64,000 bases of DNA from Arenibacter echinorum (GCF_003259375.1 NZ_QLLN01000008.1:1-64000); one strand, 5' to 3'. Numbered from the stretch's first letter, positions 41,280-50,884 are shown. Made by a program: numbers and translations. The notes: generated from the letters alone by a model not told the origin.

Positions 41280-42629
41280 ATGAATGAATTGCTAGTATAT
41301 GCAGTCCTTGCCCTAGTTGGCCTTGCAGTTGGATATTTCCTTGGAAATTATATCCAAAATCTAAAAACAAAATCCAGTCAAAGCGCCCTTTTGGAGCGGG
41401 AACAGCAATTGAGAACAAACCTCAGCGTCCTGGAACAGAAATTATTGGATGCAGAGGAATACAAAGCGCAATTACAATCCGAAAAGGAACAATTGGGCAA
41501 TAAAATAGTCCGTTATCAGGCGGAAATGGAGAATTTAGACCTGAAAAATCGGGAACAAAAAGGGGAAGTAGAAAAACTACAGGAAAAATTTACCAAGGAG
41601 TTCGAGAATTTGGCCAACAAGATTCTGGATGAAAAGAGCACCAAATTTACAGAGCAGAATAGGGAGAACATTAAAAATATATTGACCCCTTTACAAGAGA
41701 AAATAGTTCTTTTTGAAAAAAAGGTAGAGGACAGCCAGAAAGAAAGTGTAGGCATGCATTCCGCCTTAAAGGAACAATTGGCCAATCTTCAAACACAAAA
41801 CCTTAAAATAACCCAAGAAGCTGAAAACCTAACCAAAGCCCTAAAAGGTGACAGTAAGATGCAGGGCAATTGGGGCGAATTGGTATTGGAACGGGTGCTT
41901 GAAAAATCGGGCCTGGAAAAGGACCGGGAATATACGGTGCAACAGAGCTTTACCCGCGAAGACGGCAGTAGAGTACTACCCGATGTTATTATAAACCTGC
42001 CCGACGGTAAAAAGATGATCGTGGATTCCAAGGTTTCCTTAACGGACTATGAACGATATGTAAACGCCGAGGATGAACTAAAGGACAAATTTCTTAAAGA
42101 TCATATCAATTCTTTAAGAAGACATGTAGACCAACTTTCTGCCAAGAAATATGAGGACCTTTATGAAATGGAAAGTCCGGATTTTGTACTCATGTTCGTT
42201 CCCATAGAACCTGCATTTGCTATTGCAATAAACAACGATAACAACCTGTACAACAAGGCATTTGAACAGAACATAATCATAGTAACCCCTTCCACCCTAT
42301 TGGCCACCTTACGTACCATTGACACCATGTGGAACAATGAAAAACAACAACGCAATGCCATTGAAATTGCTCGTCAAGCAGGAGCCTTATACGACAAATT
42401 TGAGGGTTTTGTTGGGGATTTGATGAAGGTGGGGAAAAAGATGGATGAGGCCAAGACGGAATACAAGGGAGCTATGAACAAATTGGTCGATGGCAGAGGA
42501 AATATTATTTCAAGTATAGAAAAACTAAAGAAAATGGGAGCCAAAGCAAAGAAATCCATACCAGAATCGATTCTCAAGAGAGCCGAGGATGATGATGAAG
42601 AAAACGAGGAACCCTTAACGCTGCTTTAA
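41280..42629 (+). CDS. rmuC: DNA recombination protein RmuC
   Basis: A 449-residue RmuC protein. An N-terminal membrane helix (residues about 4-25) is followed by a long coiled coil (about 30-180), then the RmuC nuclease-like domain (MQGNWGELVLERVLEKSGL, LPDVIINLPDGKKMIVDSKV, TPSTLLATLRTIDTMW). RmuC limits inversions at short repeats in E. coli; its enzymatic activity is not established. The start ATG follows the ABC gene by 64 bases. Confidence 0.95.
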   Translation: MNELLVYAVLALVGLAVGYFLGNYIQNLKTKSSQSALLEREQQLRTNLSVLEQKLLDAEEYKAQLQSEKEQLGNKIVRYQAEMENLDLKNREQKGEVEKLQEKFTKEFENLANKILDEKSTKFTEQNRENIKNILTPLQEKIVLFEKKVEDSQKESVGMHSALKEQLANLQTQNLKITQEAENLTKALKGDSKMQGNWGELVLERVLEKSGLEKDREYTVQQSFTREDGSRVLPDVIINLPDGKKMIVDSKVSLTDYERYVNAEDELKDKFLKDHINSLRRHVDQLSAKKYEDLYEMESPDFVLMFVPIEPAFAIAINNDNNLYNKAFEQNIIIVTPSTLLATLRTIDTMWNNEKQQRNAIEIARQAGALYDKFEGFVGDLMKVGKKMDEAKTEYKGAMNKLVDGRGNIISSIEKLKKMGAKAKKSIPESILKRAEDDDEENEEPLTLL

Positions 42630-42647
42630 GCAAATTAAAGATTTAAA

Positions 42648-43004
42648 ATGAAAAAAATTCTCGGATTAACCGTACTAGGCCTGGTTCTAATATTTACCGC
42701 CTATTTTTTGTTTGTATATTTTGTTCCTTATAGCGAAGGAATCCGTTCCGGAGAACTAATTAAAATTAGTCACAAAGGAGTACTCATAAAAACATGGGAA
42801 GGCGAAATTAGTCAAGGGATATCCGGAGCACAAATATTTTCCTTCTCGGTCTTAAAAGACGATGTAATTGCCAATTTGAAGGAATATCAGGGGTCTTATG
42901 TAAAAGTGACCTATATTGAGCGCTATAGGACCTTCTTTTGGTTAGGAGATACCAAATATTTTGTCACTTCTGTTGAAAAAGAAAAATCTCCCCACTTAAA
43001 TTAA
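42648..43004 (+). CDS. Conserved single-pass membrane protein
   Basis: A 118-residue protein with one N-terminal membrane helix (residues about 4-24) and a small beta-rich domain (SGELIKISHKGVLIKTWEGE, SFSVLKDDVIANLKEYQGSY, VKVTYIERYRTFFWLGDTKY). I recall relatives in flavobacteria sometimes labelled 6-phosphogluconate dehydrogenase, which is wrong: it is far too short, and real gnd lies at 46016. Function unknown. It sits 18 bases after rmuC and 5 bases before the thioesterase gene, so the three form an operon. Confidence 0.8.
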   Translation: MKKILGLTVLGLVLIFTAYFLFVYFVPYSEGIRSGELIKISHKGVLIKTWEGEISQGISGAQIFSFSVLKDDVIANLKEYQGSYVKVTYIERYRTFFWLGDTKYFVTSVEKEKSPHLN

Positions 43005-43009
43005 AAACG

Positions 43010-43561
43010 ATGGACAAATTTAAAACAGCAAAACAATCCAGAGTATCCATAACCGAGCTTATGTTACCTTCCCATTCCAATTTTGGGGGAAAGGTACATG
43101 GTGGCCACATATTAAACCTTATGGATCAAATAGCCTTTGCCTGTGCCTCAAAGCACTCTAGAAAATATTGTGTAACGGCTTCCGTGAACAAGGTGGATTT
43201 TTTGAATCCTATTGAAGTTGGGGAGTTGATCACACTTAAGGCCTCGGTAAATTATACTGGTCGCACGTCCATGGTTATAGGCGTTCGTGTGGAATCTGAA
43301 AATGTAACTACAGGTAAGAAGAAGCATTGCAATTCCTCTTATTTTACCATGGTCGCCAAAGATGCAGACGGACGGAGCACCCCTGTACCCGGCCTGATCA
43401 TTGAAGACGAACAAGGGGTTCGCAGGTTTTGCCGTAGTATTCAACGGAAAAAACAGGCCATGTCCAGAAGCAGTCAATTTGAATCGTCCCAATTTAAAAT
43501 TAATGACCACTTAAAGGATTTGGACAACGAAAATGTAAAAATTAATCTGGATCCCGCTTAG
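43010..43561 (+). CDS. Acyl-CoA thioesterase (hotdog fold)
   Basis: A 183-residue hotdog-fold thioesterase of the YciA/BFIT type, which hydrolyses acyl-CoA to free acid and CoA. Seen: the active-site segment NFGGKVHGGHILNLMDQIAF (residues about 24-43), the second strand block VDFLNPIEVGELITLKASVN and the ending of a single hotdog domain. The C-terminal 45 residues are a charged extension (RRFCRSIQRKKQAM). Its stop overlaps the convergent pgl stop by four bases. Confidence 0.92.
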   Translation: MDKFKTAKQSRVSITELMLPSHSNFGGKVHGGHILNLMDQIAFACASKHSRKYCVTASVNKVDFLNPIEVGELITLKASVNYTGRTSMVIGVRVESENVTTGKKKHCNSSYFTMVAKDADGRSTPVPGLIIEDEQGVRRFCRSIQRKKQAMSRSSQFESSQFKINDHLKDLDNENVKINLDPA

Positions 43562-44268
43562 TTGATTTGGGCTGCGGCCTCCTCATCCAAGAACCATATT
43601 AATTCCCCTGATGAAGGCGACACCAAGGAAGCCGGATAACTTTCATGACCTTCCTCTTTGGTAATTATAGACCTGACTTTTTCAGCTTTACTACCTCCTG
43701 TCACCAAAAACGCAACCGTTGTGGCATTATTGATCAGTTTCCCGGTTATGGTAATCCTTCTTTGTCCCGAATCAGGATGAACTGCTACTTCACAGTTATT
43801 CGTTGAGTCCCATAAATCAATTTCATGTGGGAAAATAGATGCTGTATGTCCGTCATCACCCATACCAAGGATTACCAAATCAAATTGAGGTGTGTTATTC
43901 ACTATGGGCAATTCCTCCTCCAAGACCTTTCCATATCTTCCGGCCTCCAATTCCGGCAGGTCTTCCCCTCTAACTCGATGAATATTATCCTTGGGAATAT
44001 TGATCTTGGACAACAAGTGATCTACTGTCATTTTGTAATTGCTTTCCGAATCGGTTGGAGGAACACATCGCTCATCTCCCCAATACAAATGAACCGTAGA
44101 CCAATCAACATCCTTGTAATGCTCTGCCATATAATCAAAGACTACCTTTGGGGTACTACCTCCTGACAAGGCAATATGGGTTGTTTTATTTTCTTTTATC
44201 AGTTCTTTCAAATAATCGGAAAAGTTTTTGGCAACTTCTGTTTTGGTAGGCGATATATTAATATGCAT
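43558..44268 (-). CDS. pgl: 6-phosphogluconolactonase
   Basis: A 236-residue enzyme of the DevB/Pgl family that opens 6-phosphoglucono-lactone in the oxidative pentose phosphate pathway. Typical blocks: HIALSGGSTPKVVFDYMA, YWGDERCVPPTDSESNY, FDLVILGMGDDGHTASIFP and RRITITGKLINNA. It lies 25 bases downstream of zwf on the same strand and is cotranscribed. Confidence 0.96.
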   Translation of the reverse strand: MHINISPTKTEVAKNFSDYLKELIKENKTTHIALSGGSTPKVVFDYMAEHYKDVDWSTVHLYWGDERCVPPTDSESNYKMTVDHLLSKINIPKDNIHRVRGEDLPELEAGRYGKVLEEELPIVNNTPQFDLVILGMGDDGHTASIFPHEIDLWDSTNNCEVAVHPDSGQRRITITGKLINNATTVAFLVTGGSKAEKVRSIITKEEGHESYPASLVSPSSGELIWFLDEEAAAQIN

Positions 44269-44293
44269 CTATTATATTTTATAAAATTAATAT

Positions 44294-45826
44294 TTACTTA
44301 ATAACACAGAAACCTGGATCGTCGGCCAAGTTTTCACCAGGATTCCTCCACTTCAAGTCCCCTTCCAATAAACGGTCCGAATTAGTTGGCCCCCAAACTC
44401 CGGAAGAATACCCATATATATTAACATCCGATCCGTTCTTCCAATAGTCCAATATAGGATCAACAAACTCCCATGCCGCTTCCACCTCATCCGCTCTGGC
44501 ATAAAGAGTAGCATCGCCCTGCATGGCATCCAATAACAATCTTTCGTAGGCGTCCATTACATTATTGCCCGCCAGATTGGAGTAGTAAAAGTCCAAATTG
44601 GCGCGTTCTACCGTAAAGCCCTGTCCCGGAACTTTCACCCCAAATTTAATAAGGATGCCTTCATCCGGTTGAATCCTAATGATCAACTGGTTGTCCTTGT
44701 TGTTCATATCAGAATTTTTAAACACTTGGTGGTGGGGCGATTTAAAATGTATCACCACTTCGGTTACCTTGGTAGGCATTCTTTTGGCGGTCCGCACATA
44801 AAAGGGGACATCTTTCCATCTCCAATTATCCACAAAAAATTTAATGGCGGCATAGGTCTCCGTTTTGGAATTGGGATCAACACCATCCTCTTCCCTATAA
44901 CCCTTAACTCTTTTACCATCTATGACAGATGATAGGTATTGTGCCCTTACCGTATTGTTGTATAAGGTTTCCTCATCACGCATAATTCGCAATGATTTTA
45001 ATGCCTTTACCTTTTCGTTCCTTATTTCCTGAGCACTGGCATCTATAGGTGGTTCCATTACTATTAACGAGACGATCTGCAACAAATGATTCTGGAACAT
45101 ATCCCGAAGCGCACCCGATTTGTCATAATACCCCCCCCTTTTTTCCACACCAACACTTTCGGCATTGGTGATTTCAATATGGTGTATGTAATTTCTGTTC
45201 CATAGTGGCTCAAAAATACTATTGGAGAAACGCGTTACCAATAAATTCTGAACCGTTTCCTTTCCCAAATAATGGTCAATCCTGTATATCTGGGATTCTT
45301 TAAAATAGGTTTGCAGACCTATATTCAGTTTTTTGGCCGTCTCCAAGCTATAGCCAAATGGTTTTTCCACAATGATCCGCTTCCAGCCATCAGTTTCGTT
45401 ATTTAAACCTTGCTTGGAAAGATTTTTTGCTATTAGCTCATAGAGACTAGGTGGTGTGGAAAGATAAAAAATATAGTTGCTGCCGGTACTGAATTTATTA
45501 TTTAAGTCGGATATCCTGGTTGCCAACTTACTGTATTCCTTATTGTAATCATCGCCCAGATCTTCATAAAAAAACTTATCGGCAAAGGTGTCTATAAAAT
45601 CAGAGGATGCGTCTTTTACCTTATCCTTGAGGTAAGTACTTTCCTGGACTACCTTCCTCCTGAACTCACCATCGGTCATGTTGCTCCTACTTACTCCCAA
45701 TACCACGAAATTCTCAGGAAGCTGTTTTGCCTTGTATAAATTAAATAAAGCTGGTACCAGCTTTCTAGCAGTTAAATCTCCTGATGCCCCAAAAATAACA
45801 AGCATTTGATTTGCTGTTTTGTTCAT
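44294..45826 (-). CDS. zwf: Glucose-6-phosphate 1-dehydrogenase
   Basis: A 510-residue G6PDH producing NADPH. I start at MNKTANQMLVIFGASGD; an upstream in-frame ATG adds nine residues that partly repeat this start. Seen: the Rossmann motif GASGDLTARKLVPAL, active-site RIDHYLGKETVQN with the catalytic His, and EKPFGYS. C-terminal blocks such as DAMQGDATLYARADEVEAAW are normal. First gene of zwf-pgl, divergent from gnd with 189 bases between, where both promoters must lie. Confidence 0.97.
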   Translation of the reverse strand: MNKTANQMLVIFGASGDLTARKLVPALFNLYKAKQLPENFVVLGVSRSNMTDGEFRRKVVQESTYLKDKVKDASSDFIDTFADKFFYEDLGDDYNKEYSKLATRISDLNNKFSTGSNYIFYLSTPPSLYELIAKNLSKQGLNNETDGWKRIIVEKPFGYSLETAKKLNIGLQTYFKESQIYRIDHYLGKETVQNLLVTRFSNSIFEPLWNRNYIHHIEITNAESVGVEKRGGYYDKSGALRDMFQNHLLQIVSLIVMEPPIDASAQEIRNEKVKALKSLRIMRDEETLYNNTVRAQYLSSVIDGKRVKGYREEDGVDPNSKTETYAAIKFFVDNWRWKDVPFYVRTAKRMPTKVTEVVIHFKSPHHQVFKNSDMNNKDNQLIIRIQPDEGILIKFGVKVPGQGFTVERANLDFYYSNLAGNNVMDAYERLLLDAMQGDATLYARADEVEAAWEFVDPILDYWKNGSDVNIYGYSSGVWGPTNSDRLLEGDLKWRNPGENLADDPGFCVIK

Positions 45827-46015
45827 ATTATAATTATTGGAAGTTTTGTTCAATTTGTTGGGAATTTAAAACTTTGGTTCTAAAAACCGTATAATTGACT
45901 ATTTTTGATTTTTGAATTATCGTGCGAAGATAAAACTAATTTAGATTATTCATTTATAAACAAGGACACTTAACAAAAGCCACTTTATTTTGTTAAATAA
46001 CTTTAAGTAAAAAAC

Positions 46016-47422
46016 ATGGAAAACACATATGACTTTGGATTGATCGGCCTAGGGGTAATGGGACGTAATTTTATATTGAACGTTGCGGACAACAACTTTT
46101 CGGCCATGGGATACGATCTTGATGATGAAAAAGTAAATGCACTGATCCAAGAAGGACAGGATACCAAAAGAGTAAACGCCTCTACAGATATCGAACATTT
46201 TGTACAATCCTTATCACAGCCTAGAAAAATCATGCTTTTAGTGCCTGCCGGTAAAATTGTGGACTCCGTAATTGAAAGTCTATTGCCATATTTGGATAAA
46301 AACGACCTTATCATAGATGGTGGAAATTCATTTTTTACCGATACCGATCGTAGGGAGACCTATTTACAAGGTAGAGGTATACACTTTTTTGGTTCTGGCG
46401 TCTCAGGAGGAGCAAAAGGTGCCAGGCGAGGCCCCAGTATCATGCCGGGTGGAAATAAAGAAGCCTACAAAGAGGTGCAACCTATATTTGAGGCCGTCTC
46501 TGCTAAATTTAAAGGGGAACCCTGTGTAGCCTATTTGGGACCTAAATCTGCCGGAAACTATGTAAAAATGGTACATAACGGCATTGAGTATGGCCTAATG
46601 CAACTTACCTCCGAAATATATGACCTCCTAAAGAAAGCCGGCAAGTACAGTAATGATGAACTTCATGACGTTTTTGATTCATGGAACAAAGGTCGATTGC
46701 AGTCCTTTTTAATAGAAATATCTGCCGAGATTTTTAAACAGGAAGATGACAAAGGAGAAGGTAGATTGGTAGACAAGATATTGGACAAAGCCAAACAAAA
46801 AGGCACTGGGAAATGGACTTCCCAAAATGCAATGGACCTGGGCATTCCAATTCCCAGTATAGATATAGCGGTGAGTATGAGGGAAATTTCGGCCTTGAAG
46901 GAAGAAAGGGTCTTGGCCGATAAGCTTTACAACAGGCCGGAACCAGCCATAATGGACAAAAAGGAAATGGCCAAATGGGCAGAAGAAGCCCTATACTTTT
47001 CCTTTATTACCACCTATGCCCAGGGACTCCATCAATTGGCGGATGCTTCCAAGGAATACGGTTACGATCTGGATCTTTCCGTAATAGCCAAAATTTGGAG
47101 AGCAGGATGTATTATCCGTGCGGGCTTGTTGGAAGATATATCTGCCTCTTTTACCAAAGACAAGCAATTGCCCAATCTATTATTATCCCCACAGTTTGTT
47201 CCCAAGGTACAATCTACCGTAGGGGCCACAAGAAATCTTGTAGCCTATGGAGCTAAAAATGGCATTCCATTGCCAGGTCTTTCCAACTCCTTGACGTATT
47301 TTGATGCCTACACTTCTGGCAGATTGCCTTTGAACCTTATTCAGGCGCAGCGTGATCACTTTGGATCGCACACCTATGAAAGGACAGATATGGAAGGTGT
47401 CTTTCATACCGAATGGGAATAA
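46016..47422 (+). CDS. gnd: 6-phosphogluconate dehydrogenase (decarboxylating)
   Basis: A 468-residue enzyme that oxidises 6-phosphogluconate to ribulose 5-phosphate and CO2. NADP-binding GLGVMGRNFILN is at the N-terminus; the substrate blocks are IIDGGNSFFTDTDRRE, FFGSGVSGGAKGARRGPSIM, VKMVHNGIEYGLMQL with the catalytic Lys, and HTEWE ends the C-terminal tail. Length is typical of the long dimeric form. Divergent from zwf-pgl, giving the entire oxidative pentose phosphate branch in one locus. Confidence 0.97.
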   Translation: MENTYDFGLIGLGVMGRNFILNVADNNFSAMGYDLDDEKVNALIQEGQDTKRVNASTDIEHFVQSLSQPRKIMLLVPAGKIVDSVIESLLPYLDKNDLIIDGGNSFFTDTDRRETYLQGRGIHFFGSGVSGGAKGARRGPSIMPGGNKEAYKEVQPIFEAVSAKFKGEPCVAYLGPKSAGNYVKMVHNGIEYGLMQLTSEIYDLLKKAGKYSNDELHDVFDSWNKGRLQSFLIEISAEIFKQEDDKGEGRLVDKILDKAKQKGTGKWTSQNAMDLGIPIPSIDIAVSMREISALKEERVLADKLYNRPEPAIMDKKEMAKWAEEALYFSFITTYAQGLHQLADASKEYGYDLDLSVIAKIWRAGCIIRAGLLEDISASFTKDKQLPNLLLSPQFVPKVQSTVGATRNLVAYGAKNGIPLPGLSNSLTYFDAYTSGRLPLNLIQAQRDHFGSHTYERTDMEGVFHTEWE

Positions 47423-47464
47423 TATCTTAGGGATAAAACAAACCTTTGTATATAAGTTTTTTTT

Positions 47465-47496
47465 GGGCTATTTTTAATATCAATTAAAAGTAGCCC
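47465..47496 (+). other. Stem-loop in front of the 93-residue gene
   Basis: GGGCTATTTTTAAT and ATTAAAAGTAGCCC form a 14-bp stem with one G-U pair and a four-base loop. It lacks a trailing U-run and ends 12 bases before the next start codon. It is either a weak gnd terminator or leader structure. Confidence 0.45.
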
Positions 47497-47508
47497 AATA
47501 AATTTAAG

Positions 47509-47790
47509 ATGAGCGGAAGCATTCAGGACATGAACAATAGAGTGAATCAGAATCGCTCTCTAAAACCTTCCAATCGAGCACGGTTTAAGGACAGTAATCG
47601 GGACAATATATATTCCGATTCCGTACCTGCACTTACCAAACTGGACTTTAAGACCGTATCCGAAATTGAATTAAAGAAAATAAAGGAAAAAATTAAAAAT
47701 AGGGCCTTGAAAGATCGTACTAGGGAAACTTATATTTTTCTTTTCATTGTTGTGGCCCTTTTGGGATTGCTAATTGTACTCTTCAAATAA
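47509..47790 (+). CDS. Small C-tail membrane protein, hypothetical
   Basis: A 93-residue protein. The first 65 residues are polar and basic (NRVNQNRSLKPSNRARFKDS), and a single hydrophobic helix occupies residues about 73-92 (ETYIFLFIVVALLGLLIVLF). The topology is of a C-tail-anchored protein with a cytosolic domain. I do not recognise the family. It lies 86 bases after gnd with a stem-loop between, so cotranscription is uncertain. Confidence 0.75.
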   Translation: MSGSIQDMNNRVNQNRSLKPSNRARFKDSNRDNIYSDSVPALTKLDFKTVSEIELKKIKEKIKNRALKDRTRETYIFLFIVVALLGLLIVLFK

Positions 47791-47793
47791 AAA

Positions 47794-47824
47794 GAACACC
47801 ACAACAATACATGTCATGGTGTTC
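47794..47824 (+). terminator. Weak hairpin after the 93-residue gene
   Basis: GAACACCA (47794-47801) pairs with TGGTGTTC (47817-47824) just past the stop codon, but no U-run follows. Confidence 0.35.
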
Positions 47825-47910
47825 CCACCTAAAAAACACTAAACACACATTACCAAAATTTAACCCCTCGTTAGAAATAATGTGGCCCGTTCAACCGATT
47901 TTTACTGTAA

Positions 47911-49188
47911 TTAAAGATTCAAAATTTTACTTTCCATTGAAGGCCCAAGTTCATAGATTGCACCTAATAATTCATGCTTTAATTCCGCAAGTTTGGAATA
48001 ATTCCCAGTGGCCTTATAAATCTCGGCTGTACGATAAAGTATTGTAGGCTCAAAGGTTTTTCCTTCAATATGATTCCTAACGATCTCTAGTGCCTTATCC
48101 TTTTCCCCAAGTTTAAAATAACTATATGCCAATAGATTATAGGATTCCGGAGTAGGCCTATTACCCACTTCAATTTCCGCCACCTTGAGTGCCTTATTGT
48201 ACTGTTCTGTTAATTCCAAATACATGCCGGCATTATAGACATTGTACATAGCACCATAACTAGGGTTCTCCACAGCTATGGCATAGCTGTCCAAATTATT
48301 GTTCAATTGCAAGCTGTCGCCCATATACTCAGCTATCTCAGCCTTCAACAGAAAGTAGTCTGGAGACATATAAGTTTTGGTAATGGAATCCAAAATGCGC
48401 AATGCCTCTTTTGGATTTTTTTCATAAGAAAATACGATCCAGGCGATTCCCTTTTTGGCATAAGCGTTTTGGGGATCCATTCTTAGCGATTTTAAATAGT
48501 GATCATAGGAATCCTGTATTCTTCCTGCATGTCCGTAGTAATCCGCCAAATTGGTATAGGACCACAACATTAAGGTGGAATTCTTTGCAGATTCAGCATA
48601 TACCTTTGCCTTCTCCATGAAATGAATGGCTGTTTCCAAATCCCCTAAATGATCGTTCCATTTGGCCAATCGAATCAAATAATCAAAATCGGACATATTC
48701 TTTATACTATCCAGATACTGCTGGGCATCTGTATAATTCCCTAGTTCCATATGGACGTCAAAAAGCAATTTCTGTGACTCTCCAACCCCACTGCCCATAT
48801 TCTTGGATAAATTGGCGAGTTCCAATGCCTCCTTGAAGCGATGTTGTGAAATATAGTTGCGGGCCAATGCCCTGTAATAGCCGGATTTGCCAATCGCCGC
48901 GATTTCAACTGCCTTTTTCAGGGCTTTTTCAGCCATCTTTAACTGAGTAATATCTCCAGTCTCTTGAAAATACCTGCTGTACTCCCCCGCAACGATTCCA
49001 AAACTCATAAGCTGCATACTGTCCGGTTTGATCATGGAGTTCCATTGCTCAAAATATTTGGACGTTTTCTTGGATTCTACAGTATTGAGATAAACATTAT
49101 AATCCCGGATGTTTGTAATTTGCTCCGGAGCCTCCTGTGAACAGGATACCGCCATAAGCAACACTATAAATAGAAATGTATATTTCAT
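47911..49188 (-). CDS. Tetratricopeptide-repeat lipoprotein
   Basis: A 425-residue lipoprotein (signal MKYTFLFIVLLMAVSC) built of TPR-like helical hairpins from about residue 60 to the end: KSGYYRALARNYISQHRFKE, STLMLWSYTNLADYYGHAGR, AYAKKGIAWIVFSYEKNPKE and TPESYNLLAYSYFKLGEKDK. TPR arrays mediate protein binding; no catalytic domain is present. It lies 222 bases downstream of the DUF4331 pair on the same strand. TPR genes beside DUF4331 genes occur in other Bacteroidetes as I recall, so they may work together. Confidence 0.85.
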   Translation of the reverse strand: MKYTFLFIVLLMAVSCSQEAPEQITNIRDYNVYLNTVESKKTSKYFEQWNSMIKPDSMQLMSFGIVAGEYSRYFQETGDITQLKMAEKALKKAVEIAAIGKSGYYRALARNYISQHRFKEALELANLSKNMGSGVGESQKLLFDVHMELGNYTDAQQYLDSIKNMSDFDYLIRLAKWNDHLGDLETAIHFMEKAKVYAESAKNSTLMLWSYTNLADYYGHAGRIQDSYDHYLKSLRMDPQNAYAKKGIAWIVFSYEKNPKEALRILDSITKTYMSPDYFLLKAEIAEYMGDSLQLNNNLDSYAIAVENPSYGAMYNVYNAGMYLELTEQYNKALKVAEIEVGNRPTPESYNLLAYSYFKLGEKDKALEIVRNHIEGKTFEPTILYRTAEIYKATGNYSKLAELKHELLGAIYELGPSMESKILNL

Positions 49189-49410
49189 AGTTGAAGGTTT
49201 AAATTGCTAAATGATGCTTTTTTAAATAAGGGAGAACTATTAACATCCTCCCCTATTCTCCTTTTCATCTGCTTAAATTTTATTGTATATTTTTCTGTCA
49301 GACCTCCCGACTTCTTCATTCAGGCGGGTGTAATTCGCCATTATACATTTCGTCCCCGTAAGTATATAGAGTTGTCAAAAATTGTCATGGCCCATTTCAC
49401 AGATAAATAC

Positions 49411-50178
49411 CTATTCCGGATTACCCACGTATGGAAAACTTGTGGAGACGGTAGCTGTTAACGCAACGCCATCGGAAGTTAACCTTGGAGTGTCCGGGCT
49501 ACCATCCATATTTTTATCGGATCCGTCAAAACGATCTCCTTCAGCCCCACCAAATAGTAAGATTAACGATACATCTATTACATCATCGGTCAGTCTTCTC
49601 CCGGTAAGCGCTACCTCGTCCCCGTCCGGAACCAATATCCTGCCGTCGTTGTCAAAATCGGTTCCCGGATCAAAATAAGTAGTGGGCAAGCTTGGAGAAA
49701 TCTCCAATACGTCTGCAGCCAAATAAGTCGTCAGGGTAGCGGCATCCAGTCCCAAAATATTATTCTCGTAATTGAGGGCAGCTGGGTCAATACCCAAAAG
49801 ACCAGCATACACATCATAATATTGCTCCAAACGAGCTTCATACCCAGCCTGGAAAGTAGTAGCCATTTCCGAGGGAATAGTCCTGTTATGTGCATCCTTT
49901 ACACTTGGCTGACCCTCCATATCGTATCCAAAAACTGTATTAATTCCAGGTCTCCCCATATGATCTACCTGGGTATAACTCCCCGAAAAATCCGCGGCGG
50001 TCGTACAAGGTTCGCAAGAACCACCACAATCAATGCCCGTTTCATTGCCATTCATTATACCATCATTACAAGTGGCCATTGCCATGGGCTCCAATATTTC
50101 ATCGTCGTTATTACAGGAAGTCAATAAAGCCATACTTAATATCGGCAGCAAAATGTATCTTATATTATTTAGTTTCAT
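49411..50178 (-). CDS. DUF4331-related lipoprotein (C-terminal half type)
   Basis: A lipoprotein of about 255 residues (signal MKLNNIRYILLPILSMALLTSC; the longer frame has 27 extra residues with no signal). After the lipobox is a Cys-rich linker (CNDGIMNGNETGIDCGGSC...C) that is probably disulphide-bonded. The remainder resembles the second half of DUF4331: MGRPGINTVF, FQAGYEARLEQYYDVYAGLL, RRLTDDVIDVSLILLFGGAE. It follows the other DUF4331 gene by 25 bases. Together they look like one DUF4331 domain split over two exported proteins. Function unknown. Confidence 0.82.
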   Translation of the reverse strand: MKLNNIRYILLPILSMALLTSCNNDDEILEPMAMATCNDGIMNGNETGIDCGGSCEPCTTAADFSGSYTQVDHMGRPGINTVFGYDMEGQPSVKDAHNRTIPSEMATTFQAGYEARLEQYYDVYAGLLGIDPAALNYENNILGLDAATLTTYLAADVLEISPSLPTTYFDPGTDFDNDGRILVPDGDEVALTGRRLTDDVIDVSLILLFGGAEGDRFDGSDKNMDGSPDTPRLTSDGVALTATVSTSFPYVGNPE

Positions 50179-50203
50179 AGTTGTATTTTTAAAAGTTAAG
50201 TGA

Positions 50204-50884
50204 TTATTGTTTTTTGTTTGTAGTAACCCAGGTCTTATAAACCTGTAATTGCAACGCATTAAGGCCTGTAGGAGTTCCTAACAAGGCGTTTGGCACCTCT
50301 ACCACTATGGACATAGTGTTTTTGCCTTCAAATGTATCCACTGCCTCTTCTGCAGTTTTAAATCCACCTGGAGCCATTCCACCGATGACCGCATTAAACT
50401 GGAAGAAATCGAAGAAAAAAGAGTCCTGTCTAGGTCCGGCAAAAAGCGTTACACCATTCCCCTTAGTTGTCTTAATGGCGGTTGTCCCGGAAATTTCAAC
50501 ACTTCCTAATGGCGAGTCAACCAAAACCTCACTATCCAATCCAGTTTTTATAGGCACTACCGGTCCAAAGAAATACATTCTACCATCTCTAGGTATGGCT
50601 TGAATTACCAAATCCTCTACCAAATCCCCATCGGTATCAATGTTGATTTCGGTTAAAACCATTTCATCAAAGCTTCCATAGGCCAAATCCGGCAGCACAT
50701 TGGATTGCATGTCCACCACAAAAACAGTGTTGTCCGAACCTTCAGAAGGTTCAAATCCGTAAAAATCAGCGATATCCGCAGAAGTCCCCATGGAAGACGG
50801 AGCGTCTATGTGATCCGCAGCCACCAAAATAGTCCCTGCCACCGCTAACAAGCCAAGTCCAAATAATAATTTTGTCTTTTTCAT
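50204..50884 (-). CDS. DUF4331 family exported protein (N-terminal half type)
   Basis: A 226-residue protein with a signal peptide (MKKTKLLFGLGLLAVAGTILVA) followed directly by the DUF4331 opening AADHIDAPSSMGTSADIADF. Further family features are FAGPRQDSFFFDFFQFNAVI and the ending MSIVVEVPNALL. DUF4331 proteins usually carry a complete domain of 400 residues or more; this one stops after the first half and the second half is the next gene. Exported, no membrane anchor; function unknown. Confidence 0.88.
   Translation of the reverse strand: MKKTKLLFGLGLLAVAGTILVAADHIDAPSSMGTSADIADFYGFEPSEGSDNTVFVVDMQSNVLPDLAYGSFDEMVLTEINIDTDGDLVEDLVIQAIPRDGRMYFFGPVVPIKTGLDSEVLVDSPLGSVEISGTTAIKTTKGNGVTLFAGPRQDSFFFDFFQFNAVIGGMAPGGFKTAEEAVDTFEGKNTMSIVVEVPNALLGTPTGLNALQLQVYKTWVTTNKKQ

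Noticed and set aside
47465..47496. Hairpin after gnd as a strong terminator
   Set aside because: The T-run precedes rather than follows the stem on the plus strand, so standard intrinsic termination is unlikely; kept only as a stem-loop.
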